The notes under the pieces were generated by a model that made no database searches, was not told the origin of the DNA, and saw nothing but the letters and a program-made list of their open reading frames with translations. A stretch of 40,147 nucleotides of DNA from an uncultured Faecalibacterium sp. (GTDB lineage: Bacteria; Bacillota; Clostridia; Oscillospirales; Ruminococcaceae). A program made the position numbers and the translations under genes. Where the stretch lies: positions 1 to 40,147 of the forward strand of contig CAKSZE010000011.1 in the NCBI GenBank assembly GCA_934525325.1, given 5' to 3'. The first letter of the stretch is position 1. Every line of letters starts with the position of its first letter. Of the stretch, positions 31,176 through 39,072 are shown piece after piece.

Positions 31176-31790
31176 ATGAAGATGCTGAACAAAAAGTTTG
31201 TCCGTACCCTGAGCTGTGCCACTGTGGCGGTGTGTGCCGCTGCCATGCTGAGCGTGGGCGCTTTTGCCGCCGAGGTGGATTCTACCTGTGTGGAGGGCTA
31301 TCTGCCCCCGCAGGAGCAGATGGTGCAGGGCGACATCGCACTGCACAGCGGTGACGTTGCCGTGGGCGAAAAAGACCCCAGCTACGGCGGTTACGGTGCC
31401 CCGGAGGGCAACCCCATTCAGGGCAATATTATGCTGATCTCCGGTGATGAGTTGGCCGACACCGCCAAGACCGAGGCGCGTTACACTGTCAAGGGTCTGC
31501 TGGGCAAGCAGCTGCTGTACACCGCCCGCCAGAAGGACGGCGTGCTGACGCTGGACGTCCCCGCTGAGGTGGCCACCTTCCGCACCACCATCGAGGATAT
31601 GCAGACTTTGCAGGCCAACGGCGTGAAAACGCTGGTGCTGGTGACCGAGAAGAACACCACCACCCTGAACCTCTCGCTGCTGTGCGAGGGACAGAAGTCC
31701 GGCACCCGCGTCACCCTGCGGCATCTGGGCAGCAATGCTACCCTCTCTGTGGGTCTGCGCTGCCGCCGCGACCTGCTGATCGGCCGCTGA
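31176..31790 (+). CDS. Secreted protein of unknown function
   Basis: A 204-residue protein I do not recognise. It begins MKMLNKKFVRTLSC and has a hydrophobic core and an AFA-type signal peptidase I site near residue 31, so it is exported. The mature N-terminal part is rich in Gly, Pro and acidic residues (PSYGGYGAPEGNPIQGN). The second half (about 95-204) alternates hydrophobic and polar residues like a beta-sandwich (LLYTARQKDGVLTLDVPAEV, VKTLVLVTEKNTTTLNLSLL). No enzyme motif, cell-wall anchor or membrane helix is visible. AGGAGG 8 nt before the ATG fixes the start. It stands alone, with a strong terminator. Confidence 0.75.
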   Translation: MKMLNKKFVRTLSCATVAVCAAAMLSVGAFAAEVDSTCVEGYLPPQEQMVQGDIALHSGDVAVGEKDPSYGGYGAPEGNPIQGNIMLISGDELADTAKTEARYTVKGLLGKQLLYTARQKDGVLTLDVPAEVATFRTTIEDMQTLQANGVKTLVLVTEKNTTTLNLSLLCEGQKSGTRVTLRHLGSNATLSVGLRCRRDLLIGR

Positions 31791-31813
31791 GCGGAAAAAT
31801 AGTTTTATAATTT

Positions 31814-31856
31814 GTGGCTCAGAAACGCCCACAGGCGTTTCTGAGCCACTTTTTTT
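31814..31856 (+). terminator. Terminator of the secreted-protein gene
   Basis: A 16-bp perfect stem (GTGGCTCAGAAACGCC and its complement) is followed by TTTTTTT. Confidence 0.92.
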
Positions 31857-31862
31857 AGCGAT

Positions 31863-31897
31863 GACAAGACCCCCGGCGGGCAGCCGGGGGTCTTGTC
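31863..31897 (-). terminator. Hairpin after the second O-acetylhomoserine sulfhydrylase gene
   Basis: GACAAGACCCCCGGC pairs with its perfect complement across 5 bases, about 70 bases past the stop. No immediate T-run on the minus strand, so termination efficiency is uncertain. Confidence 0.6.
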
Positions 31898-31968
31898 GCA
31901 CACTTATGGAGGCTTGGACAGGAATAAAAGGAAGATCACATTCCCTTTGCGGGAAAGAGAATCGCTGC

Positions 31969-33258
31969 TTACTCGCCGCGGACGGCTGCGAAACCGGCTT
32001 CCAGATCGGCAAGGATGTCATCGATGTGCTCGGTGCCGATGGACAGGCGGATGGTGTTCTGGTAGATCTGCTGCTCTGCCAGCTCTGCATCGGTCAGCTG
32101 GCTGTGGGTGGTGGAGGCCGGGTGGATGACAAGGCTCTTCACGTCCGCCACATTGGCCAGCAGAGAGAAGATCTTGAGGTTATCGATGAAGGTAAAGGCT
32201 TCCTCGCGGCCGCCCTTAATGTTAAAGGTAAAGATGGATGCACCGCCGTTGGGGAAATACTTCTGGTACAGGGCGTGATCCGGGTGATCCGGCAGCGAGG
32301 GGTGGTTCACCTTTTCCACCTGCGGGTGGTTGGCAAGGAACTCCACCACCTTTTTGGTGTTCTCCACATGACGCTCAATGCGCAGGCTCAGGGTCTCGGT
32401 GCCCTGCAGCAGCAGGAAGGCGTTGAAGGGGGAGATGGTAGCGCCGGTATCGCGCAGCAGGATAGCGCGGATGTAGGTGACAAAAGCGGCAGGGCCTGCG
32501 GCGTCCGCAAAGGAGACGCCATGGTAGCTGGGGTTGGGGGCGGCGATGTTGGGGTAACGGCCGCTGGCCTTCCAGTCGAAGTTGCCGCTGTCCACGATGA
32601 TGCCGCCCAACGTGGTGCCGTGGCCGCCGATGAACTTGGTGGCAGAGTGCACCACGATATCTGCGCCGTGCTCGATGGGACGGATGAGGTACGGGGTGCC
32701 GAAGGTGTTGTCAATGACCAGCGGCAGGCCGTGCTTGTGAGCGATGGCGGCAATGGCGTTGATATCCGGGATGTCGCTGTTGGGGTTGCCCAGCGTTTCC
32801 AGATACACAGCCTTGGTGTTGGGCTGGATGGCAGCTTCCACCTGTGCAAGGTCGTGGGCATCCACGAAGGTGGTGTTGACGCCGAACTGGGTCAGGGTGT
32901 GGGCCAGCAGGTTGTAGCTGCCGCCGTAGATGGTCTTTTGTGCCACGATGTGGTCACCGGCCTGTGCCAGTGCCTGAATGGTGTAGGTGATGGCAGCCGC
33001 ACCGGAAGCGGTAGCCAGTGCTGCCACGCCGCCCTCCAGCGCTGCAATGCGCTTTTCGAACACATCCTGCGTGGAGTTGGTCAGACGGCCGTAGATGTTG
33101 CCTGCATCGGCCAGACCGAAACGGTCTGCGGCGTGCTGGCTGTTGCGGAACACATAAGACGTGGTCTGGTAGATGGGCACCGCACGGGCATCGGTGGCGG
33201 GGTCGGCCTGCTCCTGACCGACATGAAGCTGCAGGGTCTCAAATTTATATTCAGACAT
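31969..33258 (-). CDS. O-acetylhomoserine sulfhydrylase, second copy
   Basis: A 429-residue PLP enzyme of the Cys/Met metabolism family, of the O-acetylhomoserine aminocarboxypropyltransferase type. [20 protein letters not shown] and [20 protein letters not shown] are typical of this enzyme, and Lys208 in [13 protein letters not shown] holds the cofactor. It is clearly different in sequence from the metY product at 13946-15220, so it is a paralogue or separately acquired enzyme, not a duplication. It could use sulfide or methanethiol, or serve cysteine synthesis. It lies outside the Met T-box operon and is preceded by its own promoter, a Cys/Met-rich leader ORF and a terminator, which implies separate sulfur-amino-acid control. 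Confidence 0.92.
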   Translation of the reverse strand: MSEYKFETLQLHVGQEQADPATDARAVPIYQTTSYVFRNSQHAADRFGLADAGNIYGRLTNSTQDVFEKRIAALEGGVAALATASGAAAITYTIQALAQAGDHIVAQKTIYGGSYNLLAHTLTQFGVNTTFVDAHDLAQVEAAIQPNTKAVYLETLGNPNSDIPDINAIAAIAHKHGLPLVIDNTFGTPYLIRPIEHGADIVVHSATKFIGGHGTTLGGIIVDSGNFDWKASGRYPNIAAPNPSYHGVSFADAAGPAAFVTYIRAILLRDTGATISPFNAFLLLQGTETLSLRIERHVENTKKVVEFLANHPQVEKVNHPSLPDHPDHALYQKYFPNGGASIFTFNIKGGREEAFTFIDNLKIFSLLANVADVKSLVIHPASTTHSQLTDAELAEQQIYQNTIRLSIGTEHIDDILADLEAGFAAVRGE

Positions 33259-33303
33259 TGTTATTTACCTCTCTTTATATACAAAAAGTATTATTGTTGT
33301 GTG

Positions 33304-33340
33304 CAAAAAATCCCGATGCGTTCTCAAAGACGCACCGGGC
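33304..33340 (-). terminator. Leader terminator (candidate attenuator) upstream of the second sulfhydrylase gene
   Basis: CCCGGTGCGT pairs with ACGCATCGGG (one mismatch), followed by ATTTTTT. It lies between the leader ORF and the enzyme gene, about 45 bases before the start codon, so it must be read through for expression. Confidence 0.75.
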
Positions 33341-33366
33341 AGTGTGGTCTACCGGAGCTTCTGCTG

Positions 33367-33495
33367 TCACATTCGGGTGCACATTCGTGCAGCCGAGGGC
33401 AACATACAGTACGCATCCGATGCCGGTGCCCGGTTGGTACGCATTCGCCCACAGCGATAATTCGCGTGCAGCAGTTCTTTCCAGATCAGCTTCAT
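33367..33495 (-). CDS. Cys/Met-rich leader peptide (42 residues)
   Basis: The short ORF starts MKLIWKELLHANYRCGRMRT and ends DAYCMLPSAARMCTRM. Cys is at 15, 30 and 39; Met at 18, 31, 38 and 42, with adjacent Cys-Met (30-31) and Met-Cys (38-39) pairs near the end. GGAAGGAGGG lies about 8 nt before the ATG. It follows a perfect-consensus promoter (33600-33628) and precedes a terminator and an O-acetylhomoserine sulfhydrylase gene. This layout is that of a translation-coupled attenuator sensing cysteine and/or methionine. Segments within the ORF (GCACCGG and GATGCGT) are complementary to the two terminator arms. It could alternatively be a free small protein. Confidence 0.62.
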   Translation of the reverse strand: MKLIWKELLHANYRCGRMRTNRAPASDAYCMLPSAARMCTRM

Positions 33496-33599
33496 CTTTG
33501 TGCCCTCCTTCCGGTAAAACTTTCCCATCCCTCTATGTACCCACCCGCCGGGGAACCTCTGTTTCATTTTCCTACAAGACTGGTGGATTGGATGTTTGC

Positions 33600-33628
33600 A
33601 TTATATCCCGTTCTACCCAGTTTGTCAA
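33600..33628 (-). promoter_or_regulatory. Consensus promoter of the leader peptide and second sulfhydrylase gene
   Basis: A perfect TTGACA (33623-33628), 17 bases, perfect TATAAT (33600-33605). Such a strong promoter fits control by attenuation downstream. The rest of the 526-bp gap is accounted for by the leader ORF and two terminators. Confidence 0.9.
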
Positions 33629-33727
33629 TAGGTTAATTCCACTTTTTTCAAGGATGTGTTTTTTGCATGATAATTTTGCCCGTTCCGCCCCCGCCCGACA
33701 GCATTTTGTACAGCGGCCCCTCTGAAC

Positions 33728-33774
33728 AAAAACGAAGCCCGGAGCGTCTGCGGACGCTCCGGGCTTCGTTTTTT
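33728..33774. terminator. Terminator after the UMF1-type transporter gene
   Basis: AAAAACGAAGCCCGGAGCGTC and its perfect complement flank a TGCG loop. T-runs follow on both strands; it lies about 11 bases past the stop codon. Confidence 0.92.
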
Positions 33775-33784
33775 CATAAATTGG

Positions 33785-35041
33785 TCAGACCCGCTTTGTC
33801 TCTTCTGCCCGGGTGGAAATTCCGAACAGCACAAAGCCGACAACGAACAGGATGGCAATGGAGCCAACGCCCACGTTGGCGCTGCCGGTCAGCTGGCTGC
33901 CCACGCTGACGATCATAGTGCCAAGGAAGGATGCTCCCTTGCCGCAGATATCAAACAGGCCGAAGTATTCGCCGGATTTTTCCTGCGGGATGATCTTGGC
34001 AAAGTGGCTGCGGCTCAGCGCCTGCACACCGCCCTGGAACATTCCCACCACCACTGCCAGCACCCAGAACTGCCACTGACTCTTCAGGAAGAAAGCAAAG
34101 ACGGCAATGCCGGTATAGGCTGCGATGCACACGGGGATCAGGGTCTTGGATTCATATTTCTGGCTCAGGCGGCCGAAGATCAGCGCCGAGGGGAAAGCCA
34201 CGATCTGGGTGACCAGCAGCGCCAGCAGCAGGCCGGTGGTGTCCAGCCCCAGCGCCGTGCCGTAGGCGGTGGCCATATCAATAATGGTATACACACCGTC
34301 GATATAGCAGAAGAACGCCAGCAGGAACCAGAACACCTGCTTGTCCTGCGGCAGGTGCTTCAAAGTCTGCCCGATGCGCACAAAGCTCTGGCGGATGGCG
34401 TGCTGCTCCACCTCCACATAGTTGATCTGGCGGTACTTTTTCAGCAGCGGCAGGGTGACCACCAGCCACCACACGGCGGTAATGACCAGCGCGATGGACA
34501 AAGCGGTCATCTGGCTGAGCCCCACTGCACTGCTGCCCAGCACCAGCGCCAGACAGACCACAAAGGGCACGCAGCTGCCGATATAGCCCCATGCGTACCC
34601 GCGGGAGGACACCATGTCCATCCGCTCCGGGGTGGTCACATCACCCAGCATGGAATCGTAGAACACCAGACTGCCGGAGTAACCGATCTTGGCAATGATA
34701 AAAATGACCAGAAACGCCAGCCATGTGCCCGCCAGACCCATGGCACAGCAGCCGATGACGCCCACAAAAAGGCAGAGCATGAAGATGGGCTTTTTAAAGC
34801 CCTTGGTGTCCGCCAGCGTGCCCAGAATGGGGCCCAGAATGGCGGTGATCACCGTAACGATGGAGCTTGCGTAGCCCCAGTAGGCCAGATAGTCCACCTT
34901 GCTCACCCCACCAGCCTCGGCCAGTGCATTGAAGAAGATGGGCACCAGCGTAGCAATCATCAGCACAAAGGCCGAATTGCCCACATCGTATAAGATCCAT
35001 GCCCGCTCCAGCGGTGTCACCTTGAATTTTTCAGTTTTCAT
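33785..35041 (-). CDS. MFS transporter of the UMF1/Atg22-like group
   Basis: A 418-residue carrier with about 12 helices. The start (LERAWILYDVGNSAFVLMIA), the LADTKGFKKP loop, and GYSGSLVFYDSMLGDVTTPE with SSRGYAWGYIGSCVPF are characteristic of the UMF1 group, related to vacuolar amino-acid effluxer Atg22. VGMFQGGVQALSRSHFAKIIP in the second half also matches. The substrate in bacteria is not established; amino acids or peptides are possible by analogy. The ATG at 35041 follows AAGGGAAA. It is 45 bp after the phospholipase-like gene, so the two probably form an operon. Confidence 0.87.
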   Translation of the reverse strand: MKTEKFKVTPLERAWILYDVGNSAFVLMIATLVPIFFNALAEAGGVSKVDYLAYWGYASSIVTVITAILGPILGTLADTKGFKKPIFMLCLFVGVIGCCAMGLAGTWLAFLVIFIIAKIGYSGSLVFYDSMLGDVTTPERMDMVSSRGYAWGYIGSCVPFVVCLALVLGSSAVGLSQMTALSIALVITAVWWLVVTLPLLKKYRQINYVEVEQHAIRQSFVRIGQTLKHLPQDKQVFWFLLAFFCYIDGVYTIIDMATAYGTALGLDTTGLLLALLVTQIVAFPSALIFGRLSQKYESKTLIPVCIAAYTGIAVFAFFLKSQWQFWVLAVVVGMFQGGVQALSRSHFAKIIPQEKSGEYFGLFDICGKGASFLGTMIVSVGSQLTGSANVGVGSIAILFVVGFVLFGISTRAEETKRV

Positions 35042-35086
35042 CGTATTTTCCCTTTTCCCCTTGCACCGCCGGGGCGGCGCGGTTTT

Positions 35087-35884
35087 TTAAAATTCCCCAA
35101 AAGTGTGGTCGTAGGCGGCGTCCAGCGGCTCGTCCGTGTCCAGCTTTGCCACATACTCTAAGATCAGCCGCTCTGCCAGCGGCAAAGCCTTGGCGTACAG
35201 CGCATCCAGCTTGCGGTTGCTCTCGGTGCACTGCGGGTTCGGCTGCGGGTTTGCCACAAGGCCGTGCATCCCATCGTACTTGCCCAGCACCTTCATGCCG
35301 GTCAGCACCACCCAGCGTTTGACCGGGTTCGAAGCCTGCAGCACCTTATGCACCGTGATCATCCCCTTCAGGGCTTCCAGTGCGGTCTGCTCCGAAATAT
35401 CCTTGTAGAACGGCGCAATGACCTGGGCGTTCTCTGCGCTGGGGTGGATATGGCTGGCAGTAAAGAAGGTCAGCGGGTCGCAGCCGTCCCGGCGCAGCAG
35501 CATATTATCGAACTCGGTCTCGATCTCGCAGTGGGTCACACCGCTTTCCCGGGTAAACTGCTCCACAAAGGGGTGGCAGGTGCTGTCCAGCGCAAAATGG
35601 CACACAAAACCCAGCGCGTAGGCCAGCGCGGCTTCGCGGTCGGCTTCCTCGTGCACCACCCGCCGTGCCCGGTCAAAGAACATTCTGCCCGGCTCGTCGT
35701 GCATGGCGTTGCCCAGTGCGGCGACCGGGGTGGACTTTTCCGCATGGTAATAGAACAGCAGATCCGGCCCGTGCAGGCCGATATCGTACAGCTCCCGGTG
35801 CCCTTCCAGCTTTTCCCGCAGCGGCGCGGGCAGATGATCCAGCACATTTGCGCCAAAGCGGCGGTGTGCGTAGGTAGAGGGCAT
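35087..35884 (-). CDS. Zinc-dependent phospholipase C family protein
   Basis: A 265-residue protein of the zinc-dependent phospholipase C fold (PF00882 type). MPSTYAHRRFGANVLDHLPA, the IGLHGPDLLFYYH motif, and HFALDSTCHPFVEQF contain the His/Asp residues expected to bind metal. There is no signal peptide, unlike secreted clostridial alpha-toxin, so this is an intracellular member of the family common in gut Firmicutes and probably not a toxin. The substrate is unknown. It heads a two-gene unit with the UMF1-type transporter; an extended -10 (TGCTATACT, -10 at 35962-35967) lies about 80 bp upstream. Confidence 0.85.
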   Translation of the reverse strand: MPSTYAHRRFGANVLDHLPAPLREKLEGHRELYDIGLHGPDLLFYYHAEKSTPVAALGNAMHDEPGRMFFDRARRVVHEEADREAALAYALGFVCHFALDSTCHPFVEQFTRESGVTHCEIETEFDNMLLRRDGCDPLTFFTASHIHPSAENAQVIAPFYKDISEQTALEALKGMITVHKVLQASNPVKRWVVLTGMKVLGKYDGMHGLVANPQPNPQCTESNRKLDALYAKALPLAERLILEYVAKLDTDEPLDAAYDHTFGEF

Positions 35885-35961
35885 AGCTCATTCCTCCTTC
35901 TTGCAGTGCCAGCGCCCGCCGCCCTGTTCCGGCTGCACTGACCAAAAAATCTATCGTTTTC

Positions 35962-35970
35962 AGTATAGCA
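35962..35970 (-). promoter_or_regulatory. Extended -10 element upstream of the phospholipase-like gene
   Basis: Minus-strand TGC-TATACT without a good -35 box. Placement about 80 bp before the start codon is plausible. Confidence 0.4.
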
Positions 35971-36062
35971 GAAAGTTTGCCGACCTTCTACCCTTTTGTG
36001 TCTGTTTTCCGTAAAAAGTTTTAATAATTTTACTGCACTTCCCGCCGCTCCCCCCAAACAGA

Positions 36063-36108
36063 AAAGGGTACTCCTGAAATGCCCGCGGGCATTTCAGGAG
36101 TACCCTTT
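36063..36108. terminator. Terminator after gpsA
   Basis: A perfect 46-base palindrome (23-bp arms, AAAGGGTACTCCTGAAATGC to the mirror image), about 15 bases beyond the gpsA stop. The upstream part of the gap toward the phospholipase-like gene shows nothing else. Confidence 0.88.
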
Positions 36109-36122
36109 CTAATCATTTAACC

Positions 36123-37157
36123 TCACACGCTCTCATAGCCCTGCGGCATCTCGCTCTTGCGGTCGCGGGACATCAGGTTGCGCAGCGCATCGCTGGCGCT
36201 CATGCCCTCCTTGACGATGGCGTTCACCGTCTGGGCGATGGGCATTTCCACATGGTACTTCTCGGCCAGCTCCATGGCGGCGGGCAGGGCGTTGATGCCC
36301 TCCACCACCATGCCGACTTCCTTCACGGCCTGCTCCGGGCTTTCGCCCTTGCCGATCAGGATACCGGCGCGGTTGTTGCGGCTGTGCATACTGGTGGCGG
36401 TGACGATCAGATCGCCGATACCGGCCAGACCCGCAAAGGTCTGGACATTGCAGCCCATGGCCACGCCCAGCCGGGCGATCTCGGCAATGCCGCGGGTGAT
36501 CAGGGCGGCGCGGGCGTTATCGCCGTAGCCAAGGCCGGTGGAGATGCCAACGCCCAGCGCGATGACGTTCTTCATGGCACCGCTCAGCTCCACGCCCTTG
36601 ATATCAGAGTTGGTGTACACGCGCATACAGGTGTTGCTGAACACCTCCTGCACCACCTCGGCAGCCTCCAGATCCGGGCTGGCGGAAACGATGGTGGTGG
36701 GCAGATCCAGCGCCACCTCTTCGGCGTGGGTGGGGCCGCTGAGCGCCACCAGACGCACCGCACGGGGGCCATTCTCGTGGCTCAGCTCATCGGCAAGGAT
36801 CTCGGTCATGGTATATAAGGTATCGGGCTCAATGCCCTTTGCCACGTCCACGATGATCTGGCCGGAGCGGATATAGGGTCGTGCCTTGGCCGCCGTGGCG
36901 CGCACGAACACCGACGGCACTGCAAACAGCAGCACATCCTTGCCGGTGCACACTTCCTCTATGCTTTTGGTAAAACGCAGTTCCTGCGGGATGACCATCC
37001 CCGGCAGATTGGGGTGTACCCGGGTGGTGGAAAGGTTGTCCACCTCGGCCTCAATGGCCGACCACACCTGCACATCGTTGCCGCTGACGGTCAGCATCCG
37101 TGCCAGAGCCATGCCCCAGGTGCCAGCACCCAGAACACCAATACTAAACTTTTTCAC
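36123..37157 (-). CDS. gpsA: NAD(P)-dependent glycerol-3-phosphate dehydrogenase
   Basis: A 344-residue cytosolic enzyme that reduces dihydroxyacetone phosphate to sn-glycerol 3-phosphate for phospholipid synthesis. The Rossmann motif GVLGAGTWGMALA (7-19), LLFAVPSVFVR, SGPTHAEEVA, the catalytic Lys196 in ELSGAMKNVIALGVGI and the substrate loop TRGIAEIARLG are all present. It starts at GTG 37157: GGAGG is 8 nt upstream, while an in-frame ATG at 37187 has no ribosome site and adds residues not typical for the family. It is monocistronic, with a promoter at 37259-37287. Confidence 0.95.
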   Translation of the reverse strand: MKKFSIGVLGAGTWGMALARMLTVSGNDVQVWSAIEAEVDNLSTTRVHPNLPGMVIPQELRFTKSIEEVCTGKDVLLFAVPSVFVRATAAKARPYIRSGQIIVDVAKGIEPDTLYTMTEILADELSHENGPRAVRLVALSGPTHAEEVALDLPTTIVSASPDLEAAEVVQEVFSNTCMRVYTNSDIKGVELSGAMKNVIALGVGISTGLGYGDNARAALITRGIAEIARLGVAMGCNVQTFAGLAGIGDLIVTATSMHSRNNRAGILIGKGESPEQAVKEVGMVVEGINALPAAMELAEKYHVEMPIAQTVNAIVKEGMSASDALRNLMSRDRKSEMPQGYESV

Positions 37158-37258
37158 GTTCGTATCCTCCGTGTCTGCACCGGGCAAAGGGCAAGCCCCC
37201 TGCCGGTGGATTTGCGCCGCGCCGGGCCGTTGCCCCGCAGCTGCGCACTGTTATGTCC

Positions 37259-37287
37259 ATTGTACACGAAAGCGTCCACAGCGTCAA
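37259..37287 (-). promoter_or_regulatory. Promoter of gpsA
   Basis: Minus-strand TTGACG (37282-37287), 17 bases, TACAAT (37259-37264). Confidence 0.75.
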
Positions 37288-37363
37288 GCATCTGCCGCAT
37301 TGCACAAATATTTAACAAGTTTATGCAATTTTTCGGGCAGTTCACACGTTTTGTGCAAACCGT

Positions 37364-37392
37364 TTGCGCTGCGGGGCATTTCATGCTATTAT
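37364..37392 (+). promoter_or_regulatory. Upstream candidate promoter of the second amino-acid ABC operon
   Basis: TTGCGC (37364-37369), 17 bases, TATTAT (37387-37392). Weaker than the one at 37434. Confidence 0.45.
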
Positions 37393-37433
37393 AGTATTCT
37401 GGTAGGTTTTGTAGGGATTTGTGATTCAGTCTC

Positions 37434-37462
37434 TTGACTTAAACTCTACTTTAAGGTATATA
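37434..37462 (+). promoter_or_regulatory. Promoter of the second amino-acid ABC operon
   Basis: TTGACT (37434-37439), 17 bases, TATATA (37457-37462). A small leader hairpin (CGGCAAA-CGC-TTTGCCG, 37473-37489) follows it, then ATTTTT, and may modulate expression. No other gene is seen in this 364-bp gap. Confidence 0.7.
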
Positions 37463-37521
37463 CTGCTTTGGTCGGCAAACGCTTTGCCGGCTTGTGCATT
37501 TTTAGCTTTGAGGAAAAACCG

Positions 37522-38205
37522 ATGTTTGAAGCACTTTTATCCAACCGCACGGTCGGCGTGCTGGTGGAGGCGCTGCCCCGCATCCTGACGGCAGGCCTGA
37601 CCATGACCATTCCGCTGACCCTTCTCTCCTTCTTTTTTGCCATGATCATCGCAGTGACGGTGGCGCTGGTGCAGTACGCCAATGTGCCGGTGCTGCGGCA
37701 GATCGCCCGGTTCTACATCTGGGTCATCCGGGGCACCCCCCTGCTGGTGCAGCTGTTCATCATCTTTTACGGCCTGCCCAGCGTGGGCATCATGCTGGAC
37801 GCCTTTCCGGCGGCAGTCATCGCCTTTGCCTTCAACGAGGGTGCTTACTGTGCCGAGACCATGCGCGGTGCGCTGGAAAGCGTGCCGCAGGGGCAGCTGG
37901 AGGCCGGGTACTGCGTGGGCATGAGCTGGTGGCAGATCATGCGCCGCATCGTGCTGCCGCAGGCGCTGCGCACCGCCGTGCCTGCGCTGTCCAACTCCCT
38001 CATTGGCATGATCAAGGACACCTCGCTGGCCTCCAACATCACGGTGGCAGAGCTGTTCATGGCCGGGCAGCGGGTAGCCGCCCGCACCTACATCTTCCTG
38101 CCCATCTACTGCGAGGTGGCTGTGGTGTATCTGCTGTTCTGTACCGTCATCACCAAGCTGCAGGCGCTGCTGGAACGTCAGCTCAACGCCCGCGGCTTCC
38201 AGTAA
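37522..38205 (+). CDS. Amino-acid ABC transporter permease (HisM/YecS family)
   Basis: A 227-residue permease. Family motifs are RGTPLLVQLFIIFYGLPSVG and the EAA loop EAGYCVGMSWWQIMRRIVLP, followed by PALSNSLIGMIKDTSLASNI. The YGLP motif and PQALRTAVP are common in cystine- and polar-amino-acid-type permeases. The start MFEALLSNRTVGV follows GAGGA; a longer frame from 37468 lacks a site. It is the first gene of a three-gene operon, with the binding protein last, the reverse of the first ABC operon. The substrate is unknown. Confidence 0.92.
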   Translation: MFEALLSNRTVGVLVEALPRILTAGLTMTIPLTLLSFFFAMIIAVTVALVQYANVPVLRQIARFYIWVIRGTPLLVQLFIIFYGLPSVGIMLDAFPAAVIAFAFNEGAYCAETMRGALESVPQGQLEAGYCVGMSWWQIMRRIVLPQALRTAVPALSNSLIGMIKDTSLASNITVAELFMAGQRVAARTYIFLPIYCEVAVVYLLFCTVITKLQALLERQLNARGFQ

Positions 38206-38222
38206 AAGGGAGGTGCGCACCT

Positions 38223-39023
38223 ATGGCTATGCTTGAAATCCGCAATGTGCAAAAAACCTTCCGCACCTACGCAAAGCCCGGCCTTTTCCACCGCCCCGGT
38301 GCGCGGCAGGTCGCCAGCGAGTTGCCCGTGCTGCGCGGGGTAGACCTGACCGTGGAAAAGGGCGATGTTGTGGCCATTCTGGGGCCCTCCGGCTCCGGCA
38401 AGACCACCCTGCTGCGCTGTTTGAACTTTCTGGAAACTGCCGATGCCGGGCAGCTGGTATTTGACGGCGAAAGCTTCGACCTTGCCCATGCCAGCCGCGC
38501 CGACATTGCCCGGCTGCGCAAAAAGACCGCCTTTGTGTTCCAGAACTACAACCTGTTCCGCAACAAGACCGCCCTGCAAAACGTGACCGAGGGGCTCATT
38601 GTGGCGCGTAAGCTGCCCAAGGAGCAGGCAGAGGAAATCGGCATGAAGATGCTTGCCAAGGTAGGCCTTGCCGACCGTGCCGACTACTACCCCCGCCAGC
38701 TTTCCGGCGGGCAGCAGCAGCGGGTGGCGATTGCCCGTGCCCTTGCTGCCGACCCTGAAATTATTTACTTTGACGAGCCCACCAGTGCCCTTGACCCGGA
38801 GCTGACCGGCGAAGTGCTCAGCGTGATGCGGCAGCTGGCCGAAGAGGGCATGACCATGCTGGTGGTCACCCACGAGATGGGCTTTGCCCGCAATGTTTCC
38901 TCCAAGACCGTGTTCATGGAAAACGGCGTGGTGGTGGAGCAGGCCCCCTCTCAGCAGTTCTTTGCATCCCCCAAGGAGGAGCGCACCCGGGCTTTCCTGC
39001 GCAGGATCGCCCATACGGAATAA
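38223..39023 (+). CDS. Amino-acid ABC transporter ATP-binding protein
   Basis: A 266-residue ATPase. Walker A GPSGSGKT (54-61), FQNYNLFRNKTALQN (Q-loop), [15 protein letters not shown] and Walker [13 protein letters not shown] are intact. A basic insert between the first strand and the Walker A region (YAKPGLFHRPGARQVASE) is longer than in most homologues, and the other ABC ATPase in the window has a similar basic insert at the same place. GGGAGG lies 9 nt before the ATG at 38223. It belongs with the permease upstream and the lipoprotein downstream. Confidence 0.93.
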   Translation: MAMLEIRNVQKTFRTYAKPGLFHRPGARQVASELPVLRGVDLTVEKGDVVAILGPSGSGKTTLLRCLNFLETADAGQLVFDGESFDLAHASRADIARLRKKTAFVFQNYNLFRNKTALQNVTEGLIVARKLPKEQAEEIGMKMLAKVGLADRADYYPRQLSGGQQQRVAIARALAADPEIIYFDEPTSALDPELTGEVLSVMRQLAEEGMTMLVVTHEMGFARNVSSKTVFMENGVVVEQAPSQQFFASPKEERTRAFLRRIAHTE

Positions 39024-39072
39024 GCACTCTCCTGTTTTTATATTTTTTCACGACAGAAAGGAATTTTTACTT

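Noticed and set aside
33259..33600. SAM (S-box) riboswitch or T-box upstream of the second sulfhydrylase gene
   Set aside because: Neither the S-box core nor a GTGGTACC-type T-box motif is present; the leader ORF plus terminator explains the region better.
35087..35884. Secreted phospholipase C toxin
   Set aside because: The fold matches the zinc-dependent phospholipase C family, but there is no signal peptide and no C-terminal membrane-binding domain. Similar cytosolic proteins are common in non-pathogenic Firmicutes.
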